From Achromobacter agilis (lineage in GTDB: Bacteria > Pseudomonadota > Gammaproteobacteria > Burkholderiales > Burkholderiaceae_B): a stretch of 55,556 nucleotides of DNA. Below, piece after piece: positions 24,988 to 35,677 of the stretch. The stretch spans positions 1 to 55,556 of the forward strand of contig NZ_UFQB01000035.1 in NCBI RefSeq assembly GCF_900496965.1, in the 5' to 3' direction. Under the pieces are notes generated by a model. The model was given only the letters and a program-made list of their open reading frames with translations, had not been told where the DNA came from and did not search any database. The first letter of the stretch is position 1; the number at the start of each line of letters is the position of its first letter. The position numbers and the translations under genes are program-made.

Positions 24988-25914
24988 ATGCGGCGTTTCT
25001 GTCCCTCTTTAACGGATCTTCAGGCGTTCGAAGTGGCTGCGCGGCACAGCAGTTTCACGCGCGCGGCGCAGGAACTGTGCGTGACGCAAGGCGCGGTCAG
25101 TAAACAAGTGAAACATTTAGAGGAGTTCGTAGGCATCGAACTATTCCTGCGGATCAGGCAAGGCCTGGTTCTGACCGAAGCCGGGCGCAGCTATCTCACC
25201 AAGATCCAGGCCGGCCTGGGCCAGATCGAAGCCGCCACCGTGGAGCTGATCGCGCATCAGGGGCAGGGAGGCACGCTCAACCTGACCTGTATGCCGACCT
25301 TCGGGGCGCGCTGGCTGATCCCGCGCCTGACTGCCTTCATGCGCCTGCGGCCGGACATCCACGTGGAATTCCTGCCGCACCGCCAGGGCTATGATTTTTC
25401 CACGCCCGAGCTGGACGCCGCCGTGCGCTTCGGCGAAGGCATCTGGCCGGGCAGCGGGGCCGATTACATCGTCGGCCGCGAAATCCTGCCGGTGTGCAGC
25501 CCGCGCCTGATTCCGGGCGGCTGTACGTCGCCGGTGGATCTGCTGGCATATCCGCTGCTACACCATACCTCGGCGCTGGAAGGCTGGCGCGACTGGTTCG
25601 AGCAGGCGGGCTGCGATACCCGGCGCAGCCTGGAAGGCGCCCGCTTCGACCAATACGCGTTGCTGTCGCAGGCCGCCGCGGCGGGCTTCGGGGTGGCGCT
25701 GATACCGCGCTGCCTGATCGAAGACGAACTGCGCGACGGCAAGCTGGCCGTCGCCATCCAACTGCCCATCCGGGCGCGCATGGGCTACTACCTGTGCTAT
25801 CCGGAACAGAAGGCCAACCTGCCCACGCTGCAGGCGTTCCGCACGTGGCTGATGGAAGTCTCGCGGGCCGCCGAGCCGCAGCCGCAGGAAGAAGCCCACT
25901 CCGATCTAAAATAG
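24988..25914 (+). CDS. LysR-family transcriptional regulator, GcvA-like
   Basis: 308 residues. The N-terminal winged helix-turn-helix is [20 protein letters not shown] followed by [20 protein letters not shown]. The remainder is a LysR substrate-binding domain of the GcvA/AmpR group ([19 protein letters not shown]). The start at 24988 has GGGAG about 10 bases upstream; the short hairpin CCCACGG CAA CCGTGGG at 24960-24976 overlaps that region and could affect translation. It is probably the regulator of the divergent Bug gene. mnmA begins 7 bp after its stop. Confidence 0.9.
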   Translation: MRRFCPSLTDLQAFEVAARHSSFTRAAQELCVTQGAVSKQVKHLEEFVGIELFLRIRQGLVLTEAGRSYLTKIQAGLGQIEAATVELIAHQGQGGTLNLTCMPTFGARWLIPRLTAFMRLRPDIHVEFLPHRQGYDFSTPELDAAVRFGEGIWPGSGADYIVGREILPVCSPRLIPGGCTSPVDLLAYPLLHHTSALEGWRDWFEQAGCDTRRSLEGARFDQYALLSQAAAAGFGVALIPRCLIEDELRDGKLAVAIQLPIRARMGYYLCYPEQKANLPTLQAFRTWLMEVSRAAEPQPQEEAHSDLK

Positions 25915-25921
25915 CGTCATC

Positions 25922-27040
25922 ATGAGTCAAACATCTACCAAGAAAGGCCGCGTTGTCGTCGGCATGTCCGGCGGGGTCGATTCTTCGGTCACCGCCTGGC
26001 TGCTCAAGCAGCAGGGCTACGAGGTCGTCGGCCTGTTCATGAAGAACTGGGAAGATGACGACGATTCCGAATATTGCTCCACGCGCCAGGATCTCCTGGA
26101 CGCCGCCAGCGTGGCGGACCTGGTCGGCGTCGAGTTCGAGTTCGTCAACTTCGCCGCCGAATACAAGGACCGCGTGTTCGCGGAATTCCTGCGCGAGTAT
26201 TCCGCGGGGCGTACGCCCAATCCCGACGTGCTCTGCAACGCCGAGATCAAGTTCAAGGCCTTCCTGGACCACGCCATGGCGCTGGGCGCCGAGCGCATCG
26301 CCACCGGCCACTACGCGCGCGTGCGCGAGGTGCCGGCGGCGGGCGGCGGCACGGAGTTCCAGCTGCTCAAGGCGCTGGATGCGTCCAAGGACCAAAGCTA
26401 TTTCCTGCATCGCCTGAACCAGGCGCAGTTGTCGCGCACCCTGTTTCCGCTGGGCGAAATCCACAAGACCGAGGTGCGGCGCATCGCGCACGAGATAGGC
26501 CTGCACAATGCCGCCAAAAAGGACTCCACGGGGATCTGCTTCATCGGCGAGCGCCCGTTCCGCGAATTCCTGAACCGCTACCTACCGACCGAGCCGGGCC
26601 CGATCATGACGCCCGAAGGGATGACGGTCGGCCGCCACGAAGGGCTGTCGTTCTATACGCTGGGTCAGCGCAAGGGCCTGGGCGTGGGCGGCGTGAAGGG
26701 GCGGCAGCGCGAAGACGGGACGGCCGAGGCCTGGTACGTGGCCCGCAAGGACCTGGAGCGCAACGTGCTGTACGTAGTCCAGGGGCATGACCATCCCTGG
26801 CTGCTCTCGACCGAACTGCGGGCGCAGGACGCGAGCTGGATCGCGGGCCGCCCGCCGGTATCCGGCGCCTACGGCGCCAAGACGCGCTACCGGCAGGCGG
26901 ATGCGGCATGCCGTCTCGACGGCGCCGCGGATGCGGCCTTCGCGCTGGATTTCACCGAGCCGCAGTGGGCAGTGACGCCCGGGCAGTCCGCGGTGCTTTA
27001 CGATGGCGACGTTTGCCTGGGGGGCGGCATCATCGTGTAG
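25922..27040 (+). CDS. mnmA: tRNA-specific 2-thiouridylase MnmA
   Basis: A 372-residue enzyme that thiolates U34 of Lys, Glu and Gln tRNAs, with sulfur from a relay. The ATP pyrophosphatase P-loop is [18 protein letters not shown]. The two catalytic cysteines are in [12 protein letters not shown] and [15 protein letters not shown]. The C-terminal barrel contains [17 protein letters not shown] and [22 protein letters not shown] 25922 follows the LysR stop by 7 bp, so the two may be co-transcribed, though without an obvious functional link. Confidence 0.96.
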   Translation: MSQTSTKKGRVVVGMSGGVDSSVTAWLLKQQGYEVVGLFMKNWEDDDDSEYCSTRQDLLDAASVADLVGVEFEFVNFAAEYKDRVFAEFLREYSAGRTPNPDVLCNAEIKFKAFLDHAMALGAERIATGHYARVREVPAAGGGTEFQLLKALDASKDQSYFLHRLNQAQLSRTLFPLGEIHKTEVRRIAHEIGLHNAAKKDSTGICFIGERPFREFLNRYLPTEPGPIMTPEGMTVGRHEGLSFYTLGQRKGLGVGGVKGRQREDGTAEAWYVARKDLERNVLYVVQGHDHPWLLSTELRAQDASWIAGRPPVSGAYGAKTRYRQADAACRLDGAADAAFALDFTEPQWAVTPGQSAVLYDGDVCLGGGIIV

Positions 27041-27093
27041 GTGATGCGCCGGCCTGCGCCGGGACGCGCCCGCCGGGCGCCGACCTTTTCCGA

Positions 27094-27126
27094 GGCCCCT
27101 GGGGCGCTGCTCCAGGGGCCTTGTTC
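27094..27126 (+). terminator. terminator after mnmA
   Basis: GGCCCCTGG GGCGCTGCT CCAGGGGCC followed by TTGTTC. The T-run is poor, so termination may be partial. Confidence 0.6.
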
Positions 27127-27153
27127 ATGACCAAGAAGAAATAGGAGACTGTT

Positions 27154-27972
27154 GTGGATGTAACGATGTTGATTTGCCTGCTGGTGCTGGGCGGCGTGGT
27201 CGGCTTTGCCGCGGGCCTGCTCGGCATCGGCGGCGGCATGCTGCTGGTGCCGTTCCTGACGATGCTGTTCGCGTGGCAGGGCATGCCCGCCGAGCTGGTG
27301 GTGCACGCGGCCATCGCCACGTCGATGACCTCGATCCTGTTCACGTCCGTCTCCAGCGTCCGGGCCCATCAGCAGCGGGGCACGATCAAGTGGAACATCG
27401 TCTGGGCGATGGCGCCCGGCATCATCATCGGCGGCCTGTTCTCGGGCGGCGCCGTGTTCGCCGCGCTGAGCACCCTGTGGCTGTCGCTGTTCTTCGCGCT
27501 GTTCGTCGGGTATTCCGGATGGAGCATGCTGCGCAACAAAAAGCCCAAGCCCAGCCGCCAGATGCCTGGCGTCGTGGGCACCAGCGCGGCCGGGGCGGGT
27601 ATCGGTTTTCTGTCGGGCCTGGTGGGCGCGGGCGGCGGCTTCCTGTCGGTACCGTTCATGGTCTGGTGCAACGTAGCCTTGCACAACGCGGTGTCGACGT
27701 CGGCGGCGCTGGGCTTTCCCATTGCGCTGGCCAATAGCGTGGGCTATGTCGTGTCGGGCCTGAACGCGGGTGAATCGCGTCCCGGCATGCTGGGCTACAT
27801 CTATTGGCCGGCGCTGCTGGCGCTGGTGTGCACCAGCGTGCTGACGGCCCCGCTGGGCGCGCGCATGGCGCACCGCCTGCCAGTGCAGACATTGAAACGC
27901 GTGTTCGCCTGCTTGCTGTTCGCGCTGGCCGGATACATGCTGTTCAAGGCCTGGCAAACCTTTACCGGCTGA
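27154..27972 (+). CDS. TauE/SafE-family sulfite/anion exporter
   Basis: A 272-residue inner-membrane protein of the DUF81 family, with about eight transmembrane segments in two repeats. The first repeat begins GVVGFAAGLLGIGGGMLLVP and the second SAAGAGIGFLSGLVGAGGGF, the duplicated G-x-L-G-x-G-G-G motif. It presumably exports sulfite, sulfoacetate or a related anion; the substrate is not shown by the sequence. The start is GTG at 27154 with TAGGAG six bases upstream. A five-codon frame, ATG to TAG at 27127-27144, ends within that ribosome site. Confidence 0.88.
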   Translation: MDVTMLICLLVLGGVVGFAAGLLGIGGGMLLVPFLTMLFAWQGMPAELVVHAAIATSMTSILFTSVSSVRAHQQRGTIKWNIVWAMAPGIIIGGLFSGGAVFAALSTLWLSLFFALFVGYSGWSMLRNKKPKPSRQMPGVVGTSAAGAGIGFLSGLVGAGGGFLSVPFMVWCNVALHNAVSTSAALGFPIALANSVGYVVSGLNAGESRPGMLGYIYWPALLALVCTSVLTAPLGARMAHRLPVQTLKRVFACLLFALAGYMLFKAWQTFTG

Positions 27973-28016
27973 ACATAGAGCCGCACGGCCCGACGGAGAG
28001 CGGTGTGGCCAAGCGA

Positions 28017-28092
28017 GGCCGCATGGATCCGGGCTCCGCCGGTCCGTAGCGGCGCCCCCCTGGGGGGAAGCGCGCAGCGCTTCGGGGGGGGG
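28017..28092. repeat. GC-rich palindromic repeat (B type), inverted copy
   Basis: GGATCCGGGCTCCGCCGGTC, GCGCCCCCCTGGGGGG and AAGCGCGCAGCGCTTCGGGG are the reverse complement of the elements at 4453-4524 and 5938-6022. It fills the gap between the convergent TauE-like and GST genes and abuts the GST stop codon. Confidence 0.65.
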
Positions 28093-28698
28093 CTACCCCG
28101 GTATCGTGTCGATGAACGATTGGCGCTGAGACAGCTTGTCGTACAGACGCGCCAGGTTCTGGTGGTTGGAGCGCCAGTCGAGCGAGGCGAAGCGCAGGTC
28201 CAGGTAGCCCAGCGCGCAGCCGACGGCGATATCCGCGAGGCTATAGTTGATGCCCATGCAATGCGCGTTTTCGCCCAGGCTCTTGTTCATGGCGTCGAGG
28301 CTGGCGTGGATCTTGGAGTACTGGCGTTCGATCCATTCCGGGCTGCGCTGAGCCTCGGGACGCTGGTTTTCCTTGACGATGGTCACACAGGCGTCAAGGA
28401 GGCCATCGGCGATGGCTTCCCAGCATTTGACGGCCGCGCGGTCGCGTCCCGGCTGGGGAATCAGGCGGGCGACGGGAGACAGGGTGTCCACGTATTCGAC
28501 GATGACGCGCGAGTCGAAAAGGGCGCCGCCATCTTCCATGACCAGGCACGGAACCTTGCCCAGCGGGTTGTACGTTTGGATCTGCGTGTCGGCGGACCAG
28601 ACGTTTTCGAGTTCGAGCCGGTAGTCCAGCTTTTTCTCGGCCATGACGATACGCACTTTGCGCACGTAAGGACTGGTAAGCGAGCCGATCAGTTTCAT
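28093..28698 (-). CDS. glutathione S-transferase
   Basis: 201 residues with the thioredoxin-fold N-terminal domain (MKLIGSLTSPYVRKVRIVMA, then YNPLGKVPCLV and the glutathione-binding DSRVIVEYVD) and a helical C-terminal domain with INYSLADIAVGCALGYLDLR. Ser9 in SLTSPYVRK is the likely activating residue. Its substrate is unknown. ATG 28698 gives the canonical start; the frame is open for 31 more codons without support. It is divergent from purB. Confidence 0.9.
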   Translation of the reverse strand: MKLIGSLTSPYVRKVRIVMAEKKLDYRLELENVWSADTQIQTYNPLGKVPCLVMEDGGALFDSRVIVEYVDTLSPVARLIPQPGRDRAAVKCWEAIADGLLDACVTIVKENQRPEAQRSPEWIERQYSKIHASLDAMNKSLGENAHCMGINYSLADIAVGCALGYLDLRFASLDWRSNHQNLARLYDKLSQRQSFIDTIPG

Positions 28699-28736
28699 GG
28701 AGTCACAAGCGGAGTCGGAAAGCGGCCGAAGTATAG

Positions 28737-30236
<1,500 letters not shown>

Positions 30237-30292
30237 TCGCCATGCCGCGCGCAATGCGCGCGGCGCCTTGTTTGACCTTACGGGAGATAGCA

Positions 30293-30751
30293 ATGAAGAA
30301 GTTGTCCACGCTCGTCGCGTTGGCCTGTATGACCGTTGGGCCGTTGCTGGCGACGAACGCCTCCGCCCAGTTCGCCAAGCCCGAAGATGCGGTGAAGTAT
30401 CGCCAGTCGGCGCTTACGCTGATGGCCTCGCATTTCGGCCGCATGGCGCCGGTGGTGAAGGGCCAGGCGCCCTATGATGCCGCACAGATCAAGGCTAATG
30501 TGGAAGTGCTGAAAACGCTGTCGGCGCTGCCCTGGGCGGCATTCGGTCCGGGCACGGAAGGCGGCGACGCCCGTCCGGAAGTCTGGAGCGATGCGGCCGG
30601 CTTCAAGCAGAAGCAGCAGGCCTTCCAGGACAACATCGTCAAGCTGTCGGCTGCGGCCGACTCCGGCGACCTGAACAAGCTGCGCGCGGCGTTCGGCGAT
30701 GTCGGCGCAAGCTGCAAGGCCTGCCACGATTCGTACCGCAAGAAGAAGTAA
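30293..30751 (+). CDS. cytochrome c' (periplasmic)
   Basis: 152 residues. The signal peptide ends at TNASA-QF. The mature four-helix protein carries its single heme motif near the C-terminus, CKACHDSYRKKK, as in cytochrome c'. These proteins bind NO and can protect against nitrosative stress. ATG 30293 has CGGGAG upstream. A 56-bp gap follows purB. It is convergent with a cytochrome b561 gene, with which it shares a terminator; the two may be functionally linked. Confidence 0.9.
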   Translation: MKKLSTLVALACMTVGPLLATNASAQFAKPEDAVKYRQSALTLMASHFGRMAPVVKGQAPYDAAQIKANVEVLKTLSALPWAAFGPGTEGGDARPEVWSDAAGFKQKQQAFQDNIVKLSAAADSGDLNKLRAAFGDVGASCKACHDSYRKKK

Positions 30752-30763
30752 GCCGCTTGCGCA

Positions 30764-30798
30764 CAAAAAAGCCCCTCGAATCTCGAGGGGCTTTTTTA
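30764..30798. terminator. bidirectional terminator
   Basis: AAAAAAGCCCCTCGA ATC TCGAGGGGCTTTTTT serves the convergent cytochrome c' and b561 genes. Confidence 0.92.
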
Positions 30799-30809
30799 CG
30801 CCAGGCGGA

Positions 30810-31502
30810 TCAGGAAAACGACATGTCCGCCGCGACTTCCAGCGAGCGGATCCAGAGTACCAGGCCGGTAACGCAGGCGCCGAGCAACAGGGCGCGCAGC
30901 CAGATGGCGACGCCGTCTTGCGTGGGCGGCGTGCCGGCGGGCACGTCCTTGGCGTCGACCTTGCCGGTGATGATCGCGCGCACTAGGCGCTTGCGGCGCA
31001 CCAGCGCATACCAGGCCACGGCGGCCAGGTGCAGCGCCACCAGGCCGATGATGACCCACTCGTTGAGCTTGTGCCAGGACGTCATGGCGCCGGCGAAGGC
31101 TTCGCTGACGTGCCCGAACAGCGGGCCCTGCGTCATGATGTCATCGGTGGTGAACAGGCCGCTGGCCGCCTGGAACCCGATCACGAGCAGCAGCGCCACG
31201 ACCGACAGCGCGCCCAGTGGGTTGTGGCCGGCTGGCGCGGTGCCGCCTTTCAGGTAGCCGGCCACGGCCGCCGGGCCCCGCAGGAACTGTGCGAAGCGGG
31301 CGTAGCGCGGGCCGAAGATCCCCCACAGCAGCCGGAACAGGATCAGGCCCAGTGCCGTGCAGCCGAAGCGCACGTGCCAATCCATGTACAGGCCGCCGAG
31401 CTTCACGCTGACGAAGGCGCCGACGATACAGACGACGAGCGCCCAGTGGAATAAGCGGGTGGGGAGGTCCCAGATGTGGACCGCGAGACGGTTGTTCTGC
31501 AT
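30810..31502 (-). CDS. cytochrome b561-type membrane protein
   Basis: 230 residues with four main transmembrane helices and histidines placed as in bacterial di-heme b561 proteins: VHIWDLPTRLFHWALVV, MDWHVRFGCTALGLIL, MTSWHKLNEWVIIGLVALHL. It would move electrons from quinol to a periplasmic acceptor such as the neighbouring cytochrome c'. A short cytoplasmic stretch (GKVDAKDVPAGTPPTQDG) precedes a last helix. ATG 31502 is chosen as the first with a normal N-terminus, though its ribosome site is weak; a GTG further up would add 23 residues. Confidence 0.87.
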   Translation of the reverse strand: MQNNRLAVHIWDLPTRLFHWALVVCIVGAFVSVKLGGLYMDWHVRFGCTALGLILFRLLWGIFGPRYARFAQFLRGPAAVAGYLKGGTAPAGHNPLGALSVVALLLVIGFQAASGLFTTDDIMTQGPLFGHVSEAFAGAMTSWHKLNEWVIIGLVALHLAAVAWYALVRRKRLVRAIITGKVDAKDVPAGTPPTQDGVAIWLRALLLGACVTGLVLWIRSLEVAADMSFS

Positions 31503-31613
31503 GTGGGGAGCGCCAAGGCTGGGGCCTGCCGATACCAACAGGCCCTGGATGCAAGGGACTTTATCACGCAAGGGCCGCCCCGCCGCCGGAGGGGCGGGCA
31601 GGGCGGGCGGGGG

Positions 31614-31895
31614 TTAGTGGAAGCCGCGGCGCACCGGTTCGATGCGATGCACGTGCTCGTGGCGGAAGCGGATGCGCTGGCCGGGGGCCTTTTGCGCGGA
31701 TGCGCCGCAGGGCACGACTTCGGTCGTGTAGGTGGTCGTGCCGTCGATCGGCGCATTGAAGATGACCGTCGCGCGGATTTCCGGGCCGTCGATCGGCTTC
31801 AGGTAGACGATGTCGCCGACGTGGATCGGCATGTTGTCCAGCTTGGTGTGGGCCGGACGTCGGATCAGGTCCGAGGAGGTGAAATGGATATTCAT
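31614..31895 (-). CDS. conserved hypothetical protein, 93 residues
   Basis: I do not recognise a family. The protein is soluble, with MPIHVGDIVYLKPIDGPEIRA reading like a small beta-barrel, then TTTYTTEVVPCGAS and a basic His/Arg-rich end (RIRFRHEHVHRIEPVRRGFH). ATG 31895 has AGAGAA seven to ten bases upstream. Codon use is normal for the genome, which supports it being a gene. It lies alone, 111 bp before the b561 start on the same strand. Confidence 0.6.
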   Translation of the reverse strand: MNIHFTSSDLIRRPAHTKLDNMPIHVGDIVYLKPIDGPEIRATVIFNAPIDGTTTYTTEVVPCGASAQKAPGQRIRFRHEHVHRIEPVRRGFH

Positions 31896-32565
31896 GGTGT
31901 TTGTTCTCTTGGTTTCTAGTTATGGGAAAAGCCGGTGGTGCCATGGTTCGAAGGCTTGCCATGACACTACCTCACAACAGCCGCCGGCCCTTTGCGCATT
32001 CTCATGTTTTCACGTGCGGGGCCGGGGGTGGCGATGCCATCGCCAAGTCTGGCGTAGCATCATTTCAGGCATGTGGCGCGATAGCGCGACAGTGCGTTTG
32101 CCAGCGCAAAATGCGTCTGGCGTCGGGTTCTTGCCGGAAAACGCCGCAAGGCAGCTGCGGCGCAGCTTGCTTTCGGCATGGCTTTTGTTCGGTGCGGCTT
32201 GTGTGCAGGGCCGCCTGGGTTGGTTTCGCGCCGTTTTGTTTTCTGATGGAAATTGGCGCGAAAAGCGGTCTTGCTGGTTTTTGCTATTGAGTGCCGCTGC
32301 TTCTCGCAGACGAGCGGGGCGCGGTATGCGGCCCGGATCTATCTCGGCCAGGGTCAAGTGGCCGGTGCATCTGGGTCAGGTATCTGGGTCGGATATCTGG
32401 GTCAGATACCTGACCTTTGCTGTGCGCAAAACACCGTCTGGGTTGTTTTGTTTGCAGCACTCAACCATTGATGATACTGCCAGTTGGCGTATTTTGCAAG
32501 TATTTTGTTGAAAGAAGGGCCGGGAGGGCTGTCTTCGACGCAGTTTTCCGCCCGGCCTTGGCGCG
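31896..32565. other. 670-bp intergenic region without a convincing gene
   Basis: The open frames here lack ribosome sites and recognisable sequence. Base composition is less GC-rich than the flanks, with several homopolymer runs. The right part carries the tandem and inverted 13-bp repeat at 32371-32415. The left end should hold the promoter of the 93-residue protein. It could be a decayed gene or an RNA locus; nothing was recognised. Confidence 0.5.
32371..32415. repeat. 13-bp tandem repeat with overlapping 13-bp inverted repeat
   Basis: CTGGGTCAGGTAT, CTGGGTCGGATAT and CTGGGTCAGATAC follow each other at 32371-32409, then CTGACC. In the same bases, GGTCAGGTATCTG (32374-32386) and CAGATACCTGACC (32403-32415) are exact inverted repeats around a 16-base loop. 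Confidence 0.8.
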
Positions 32566-32922
32566 CTAATGGGTAGCGGGGCGGGCCTGGCGCTGGGCTT
32601 CGATGATCAAGCCTTCCAGGCGCGGAGACATGCGCAGCGCCACCTGCGCGACGGCCTGGCCATCCGGCCCCCGCTCCGTTTCCAGCGCGAGACGGATACG
32701 CTCGTTGTCGAAGGCTTCGGGCGCCGCCTGGATTTCCACATAGCGGTCCAGCAGGGCGTCGACGGCTTTTTGCGCGTCGGCCAGCGCCTCGTCCGACAGT
32801 TGCCCGTGGCCCAGGTACTGGTTGACGACGCGCGCCAGATCGTCCATGAAAAACAGCAGGGCGGCAGCGCCGCGGCAATCGGGATGGGCGAAGCCCCAGG
32901 CGGGGGTAGCGTTCTGAGTCAT
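32566..32922 (-). CDS. conserved hypothetical protein, 118 residues
   Basis: No family recognised. It is a mostly helical, acidic soluble protein (LARVVNQYLGHGQLSDEALA, AQKAVDALLDRYVEIQAAPE) with no signal or membrane segment. It begins MTQNATPAWGFAHPDCRG at ATG 32922, though no good Shine-Dalgarno sequence is seen; MDDLARVV further in could be an alternative. It is divergent from the GNAT gene (76 bp). Confidence 0.6.
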   Translation of the reverse strand: MTQNATPAWGFAHPDCRGAAALLFFMDDLARVVNQYLGHGQLSDEALADAQKAVDALLDRYVEIQAAPEAFDNERIRLALETERGPDGQAVAQVALRMSPRLEGLIIEAQRQARPATH

Positions 32923-32998
32923 GGAGATGCAAGCCAGCGTTACGGGCGGCCTCGGGGGCCGAAAACACTATTTTATGGGAATGGGGCGGAAAGCCCGC

Positions 32999-33529
32999 AT
33001 GATGCATACTTCGACCCCTATGATCAGACTTGCACGCCTCTCCGATCTGGCCCGCCTGGCCGATATCGAACGTTCCGCCGGGAAGCGCTTCCTGGGCACC
33101 GCGATGGCCTGGGCCGCGGGCGACGATCCCGTGCCGCTCGCGGTGCTGGAACAGGCGCAGACGGCCGGCCTGCTGTGGGTCGCTGAAGCAGAGGACGGGC
33201 AGGCCGCCGGCTTTGCGCTCACCCGGTCCATGGAAGGCGATCTCTATCTTGCCGAGATGGCGGTGTCCCTGCCGCAGCAGGGGCGCGGCCTGGGCCGGGC
33301 CCTGCTGCTGGCCGTGCGCGAACACGCGCGTGCTGCGGGCTACCGCTCGGTGGTGCTGACAACCGATCGCGAGCTGCCCTGGAACGCGCCTTTCTACCTG
33401 CGGCACGGCTTTTCAGAACTGCCGCCGGCCAGGCTTCCGGCGCCGCTTGCGGCGCGCCTGCGCCTTGAAGAAGCGGCGGGCTTCGACCCGGCGCGCCGGT
33501 GCGCCATGGTTTGCCCCGTGGCGGCGTGA
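32999..33529 (+). CDS. GNAT-family N-acetyltransferase
   Basis: 176 residues from the ATG at 32999. The acetyl-CoA-binding motif A is LAEMAVSLPQQGRGLGRALL, with the R/Q-x-x-G-x-G/A pattern, followed by LTTDRELPWNAPFYLRHGF. Three starts are close (32999, 33002, 33020); GGAAAG upstream favours the first, while MIRLARLSDL at 33020 is the usual domain start. The acetylated substrate is unknown. Confidence 0.85.
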   Translation: MMHTSTPMIRLARLSDLARLADIERSAGKRFLGTAMAWAAGDDPVPLAVLEQAQTAGLLWVAEAEDGQAAGFALTRSMEGDLYLAEMAVSLPQQGRGLGRALLLAVREHARAAGYRSVVLTTDRELPWNAPFYLRHGFSELPPARLPAPLAARLRLEEAAGFDPARRCAMVCPVAA

Positions 33530-33684
33530 TGCACGTAGGCCTCCCTGTGTCAACACGCTTCGATGGCAACAAAATCCGCCCACCGGCGGCGGGCGCCTGG
33601 CGCTTCGGGATAATCTGCGGGAGTGCGGCCGCTCTGGCACGGGGCTGCGCCGCTTCCGCAAACCCGCATGCAAGGAGGATGGGC

Positions 33685-34398
33685 ATGGCATTGCTGCGAG
33701 CTTGCCTTCTAGGCCTGGCGACGGCATCGATGCTGTTGCTCGCGGCCTGCGTCAACAAGGAACCGCAGGAACGCGTGGCGTTCATTCAGCTGCTGCAATC
33801 CCGGATCGACAGCGGGGCGCTGGTGCCGCTTGCCGTGTTGAGCGAGCCGGAAAAGGAAGCGGTCGGCGACTATGCCGACGCCTATGAGGTGATCGCCGAT
33901 TTCCAGCAGGCAATGGTCAAGGCGGCCGTATCCATGCGCGACGTGCTGGCGGTCGAGACCATCCGCTCGGTGGGCGACATCGTCGAGCGCAGGCCGCGCT
34001 TCGAAGCGGCGCGCAAGGCCCTCGCGGAGAATGCCGCGAAGCTCGAAGACGCCCGCGCCAAGGCCGACAAGGCGCGTGCGGCCATGACGCTGCCCCCGGA
34101 CCTCGCGCCCGTCTACGACGGTGTCTATGACGAAGCGGTGACCGCGCCCGCCGCCGAACTCATGGATGCGGCCTCGAAGATGGATGCGGTTGCGCGCGAT
34201 GCCCTGGGCGTGGCGGAGTTCGTGGCCGCACATGAGGACGACATCCTGCTCGTGGATGGACAGACGCTCGTGACGATGCCGACGCTCCAGCAAGAGCTGA
34301 ACCTGCGCCTGCAAGGGCTGAATGCGCAATCGGACGGACTGGAGCGCGCCCGCGCCACGCTGTCGCAGGCGGCCGGCGCGGCCCGCGGCGAACCTTGA
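33685..34398 (+). CDS. DUF3053 lipoprotein (YiaF-like)
   Basis: 237 residues. The signal peptide MALLRACLLGLATASMLLLA ends in a lipobox AAC with Cys22. The mature part matches DUF3053: NKEPQERVAFIQLLQSRI, then a long helical body with KADKARAAMTLPPDLAPVYD and AAHEDDILLVDGQTLVTMPT. The role is unknown. The start at 33685 is fixed by AGGAGG at 33673-33678; a second ATG at 33679 overlaps that site. It is followed after 55 bp by an AI-2E family transporter gene. Confidence 0.87.
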   Translation: MALLRACLLGLATASMLLLAACVNKEPQERVAFIQLLQSRIDSGALVPLAVLSEPEKEAVGDYADAYEVIADFQQAMVKAAVSMRDVLAVETIRSVGDIVERRPRFEAARKALAENAAKLEDARAKADKARAAMTLPPDLAPVYDGVYDEAVTAPAAELMDAASKMDAVARDALGVAEFVAAHEDDILLVDGQTLVTMPTLQQELNLRLQGLNAQSDGLERARATLSQAAGAARGEP

Positions 34399-34453
34399 CG
34401 CAGCGCTTTGTACAATGCGGGTCTCGCGGCGCTTGCCGTGCCAGGGACGGAAC

Positions 34454-35548
34454 ATGAGTCAATCTTCCAGCGTGCACTACAGAACCTTTCTGCTCTTGCT
34501 GGTGGGCGTCACCATCGCGTTCGGGTGGTTGCTGTGGCCCTTCTACGGGGCCGTTTTCTGGGGCACCATCCTCGCCATCATCTTTGCCCCCTTGCAGCGC
34601 CGCCTGGTGCCGCGCCTGGGTGGGCGGCGCAATCTGGCCGCGCTGATCACGCTGCTGCTCGTGCTGCTGCTGGTGATCCTGCCCTTGGTCGCCATCAGCG
34701 GATCGCTGGTGCGCGAAGGCGCGAACCTCTATCAAAGCATCAAGTCCGGGCAGATCAATTTCGGCGCGTATTTCCAGCAGGCGATGGCGGCCTTGCCGCC
34801 ATCGGTGCATGACGTGCTGGCGCGCTTCGACCTGGCCGATATCCCCAGCCTGCAGGAAAAGCTCAGCGCGGGCGCGATGCAGGCCAGCCAGTTCCTGGCG
34901 ACCCAGGCGCTGAGCATCGGACAGGACACGTTCCAGTTCGTGATTAGCTTCGGCATCATGCTGTACCTGCTGTTTTTCCTGCTGCGCGACGGCCCGCTGC
35001 TGTCGGCGCGGCTCAAGCGCGCCATGCCCTTGAGCGACACGCACAAGCAGCATCTGTTCCGCAAGTTCACCACCGTCGTGCGCGCCACCGTGAAGGGCAA
35101 CGTCGCCGTCGCGGCGGCGCAGGGCGCGCTGGGAGGCATCATCTTCTCGATCCTCTCCATCCAGGGCGCGCTGCTCTGGGGGGTGATCATGGGCTTCCTG
35201 TCGCTGCTCCCCGCGGTGGGCGCGGGGCTGATCTGGGCGCCGGTCGCGATTTACTTCCTGCTGACGGGCGCCACCGTCAAGGGCGTGTCGCTGATCCTGT
35301 TCGGCGTGCTGGTCATCGGCATGGTGGACAATGTGCTGCGCCCCATCCTGGTGGGCAAGGACACCAAGATGCCGGACTACGTGGTGCTCATTTCCACGCT
35401 CGGCGGCATGGCCTTGTTCGGCCTGAACGGCTTCGTGATCGGTCCGCTGATCGCCGCGCTGTTCATGGCCAGCTGGGACCTGTTCGCGCCTGCGCTGCCC
35501 GAAGGCGCGCCCGGGGCTGCCGACGAACGCCGGCCTGCGAAGAAATAG
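34454..35548 (+). CDS. AI-2E family transporter (YdiK/PerM-like)
   Basis: A 364-residue inner-membrane protein with about eight transmembrane helices. The N-terminal pair (TFLLLLVGVTIAFGWLLWPF and ILAIIFAPLQRRLVPRLGG) and the C-terminal core GFLSLLPAVGAGLIWAPVAI, MVDNVLRPILVGKDTKMPDY and FGLNGFVIGPLIAALFMASW are typical. Despite the family name, substrates range widely, and no autoinducer role is implied. ATG 34454 follows GGGACGGAAC. Confidence 0.88.
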   Translation: MSQSSSVHYRTFLLLLVGVTIAFGWLLWPFYGAVFWGTILAIIFAPLQRRLVPRLGGRRNLAALITLLLVLLLVILPLVAISGSLVREGANLYQSIKSGQINFGAYFQQAMAALPPSVHDVLARFDLADIPSLQEKLSAGAMQASQFLATQALSIGQDTFQFVISFGIMLYLLFFLLRDGPLLSARLKRAMPLSDTHKQHLFRKFTTVVRATVKGNVAVAAAQGALGGIIFSILSIQGALLWGVIMGFLSLLPAVGAGLIWAPVAIYFLLTGATVKGVSLILFGVLVIGMVDNVLRPILVGKDTKMPDYVVLISTLGGMALFGLNGFVIGPLIAALFMASWDLFAPALPEGAPGAADERRPAKK

Positions 35549-35677
35549 GCCGGGCGGGCCGGGGAGATGGCGCTTGCGTCATCCCCCCGTTCCGATACGG
35601 GTGTATGGTGTAGCAGCGTCCGGCCCCGAGGGGGCGGGCCTTTCGTGTCGACTTCGCCTTTCAGGAGCGTGTTGCAT

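Noticed and set aside
27127..27144. A five-codon frame (MTKKK) as a regulatory leader peptide of the TauE-like gene
   Set aside because: Too short, with no terminator or alternative pairing nearby; its stop merely overlaps the ribosome site.
31810..32511. Several open frames of 70-230 codons in 31896-32565
   Set aside because: They start inside or opposite the 93-residue gene or lack start signals, and none shows a domain.
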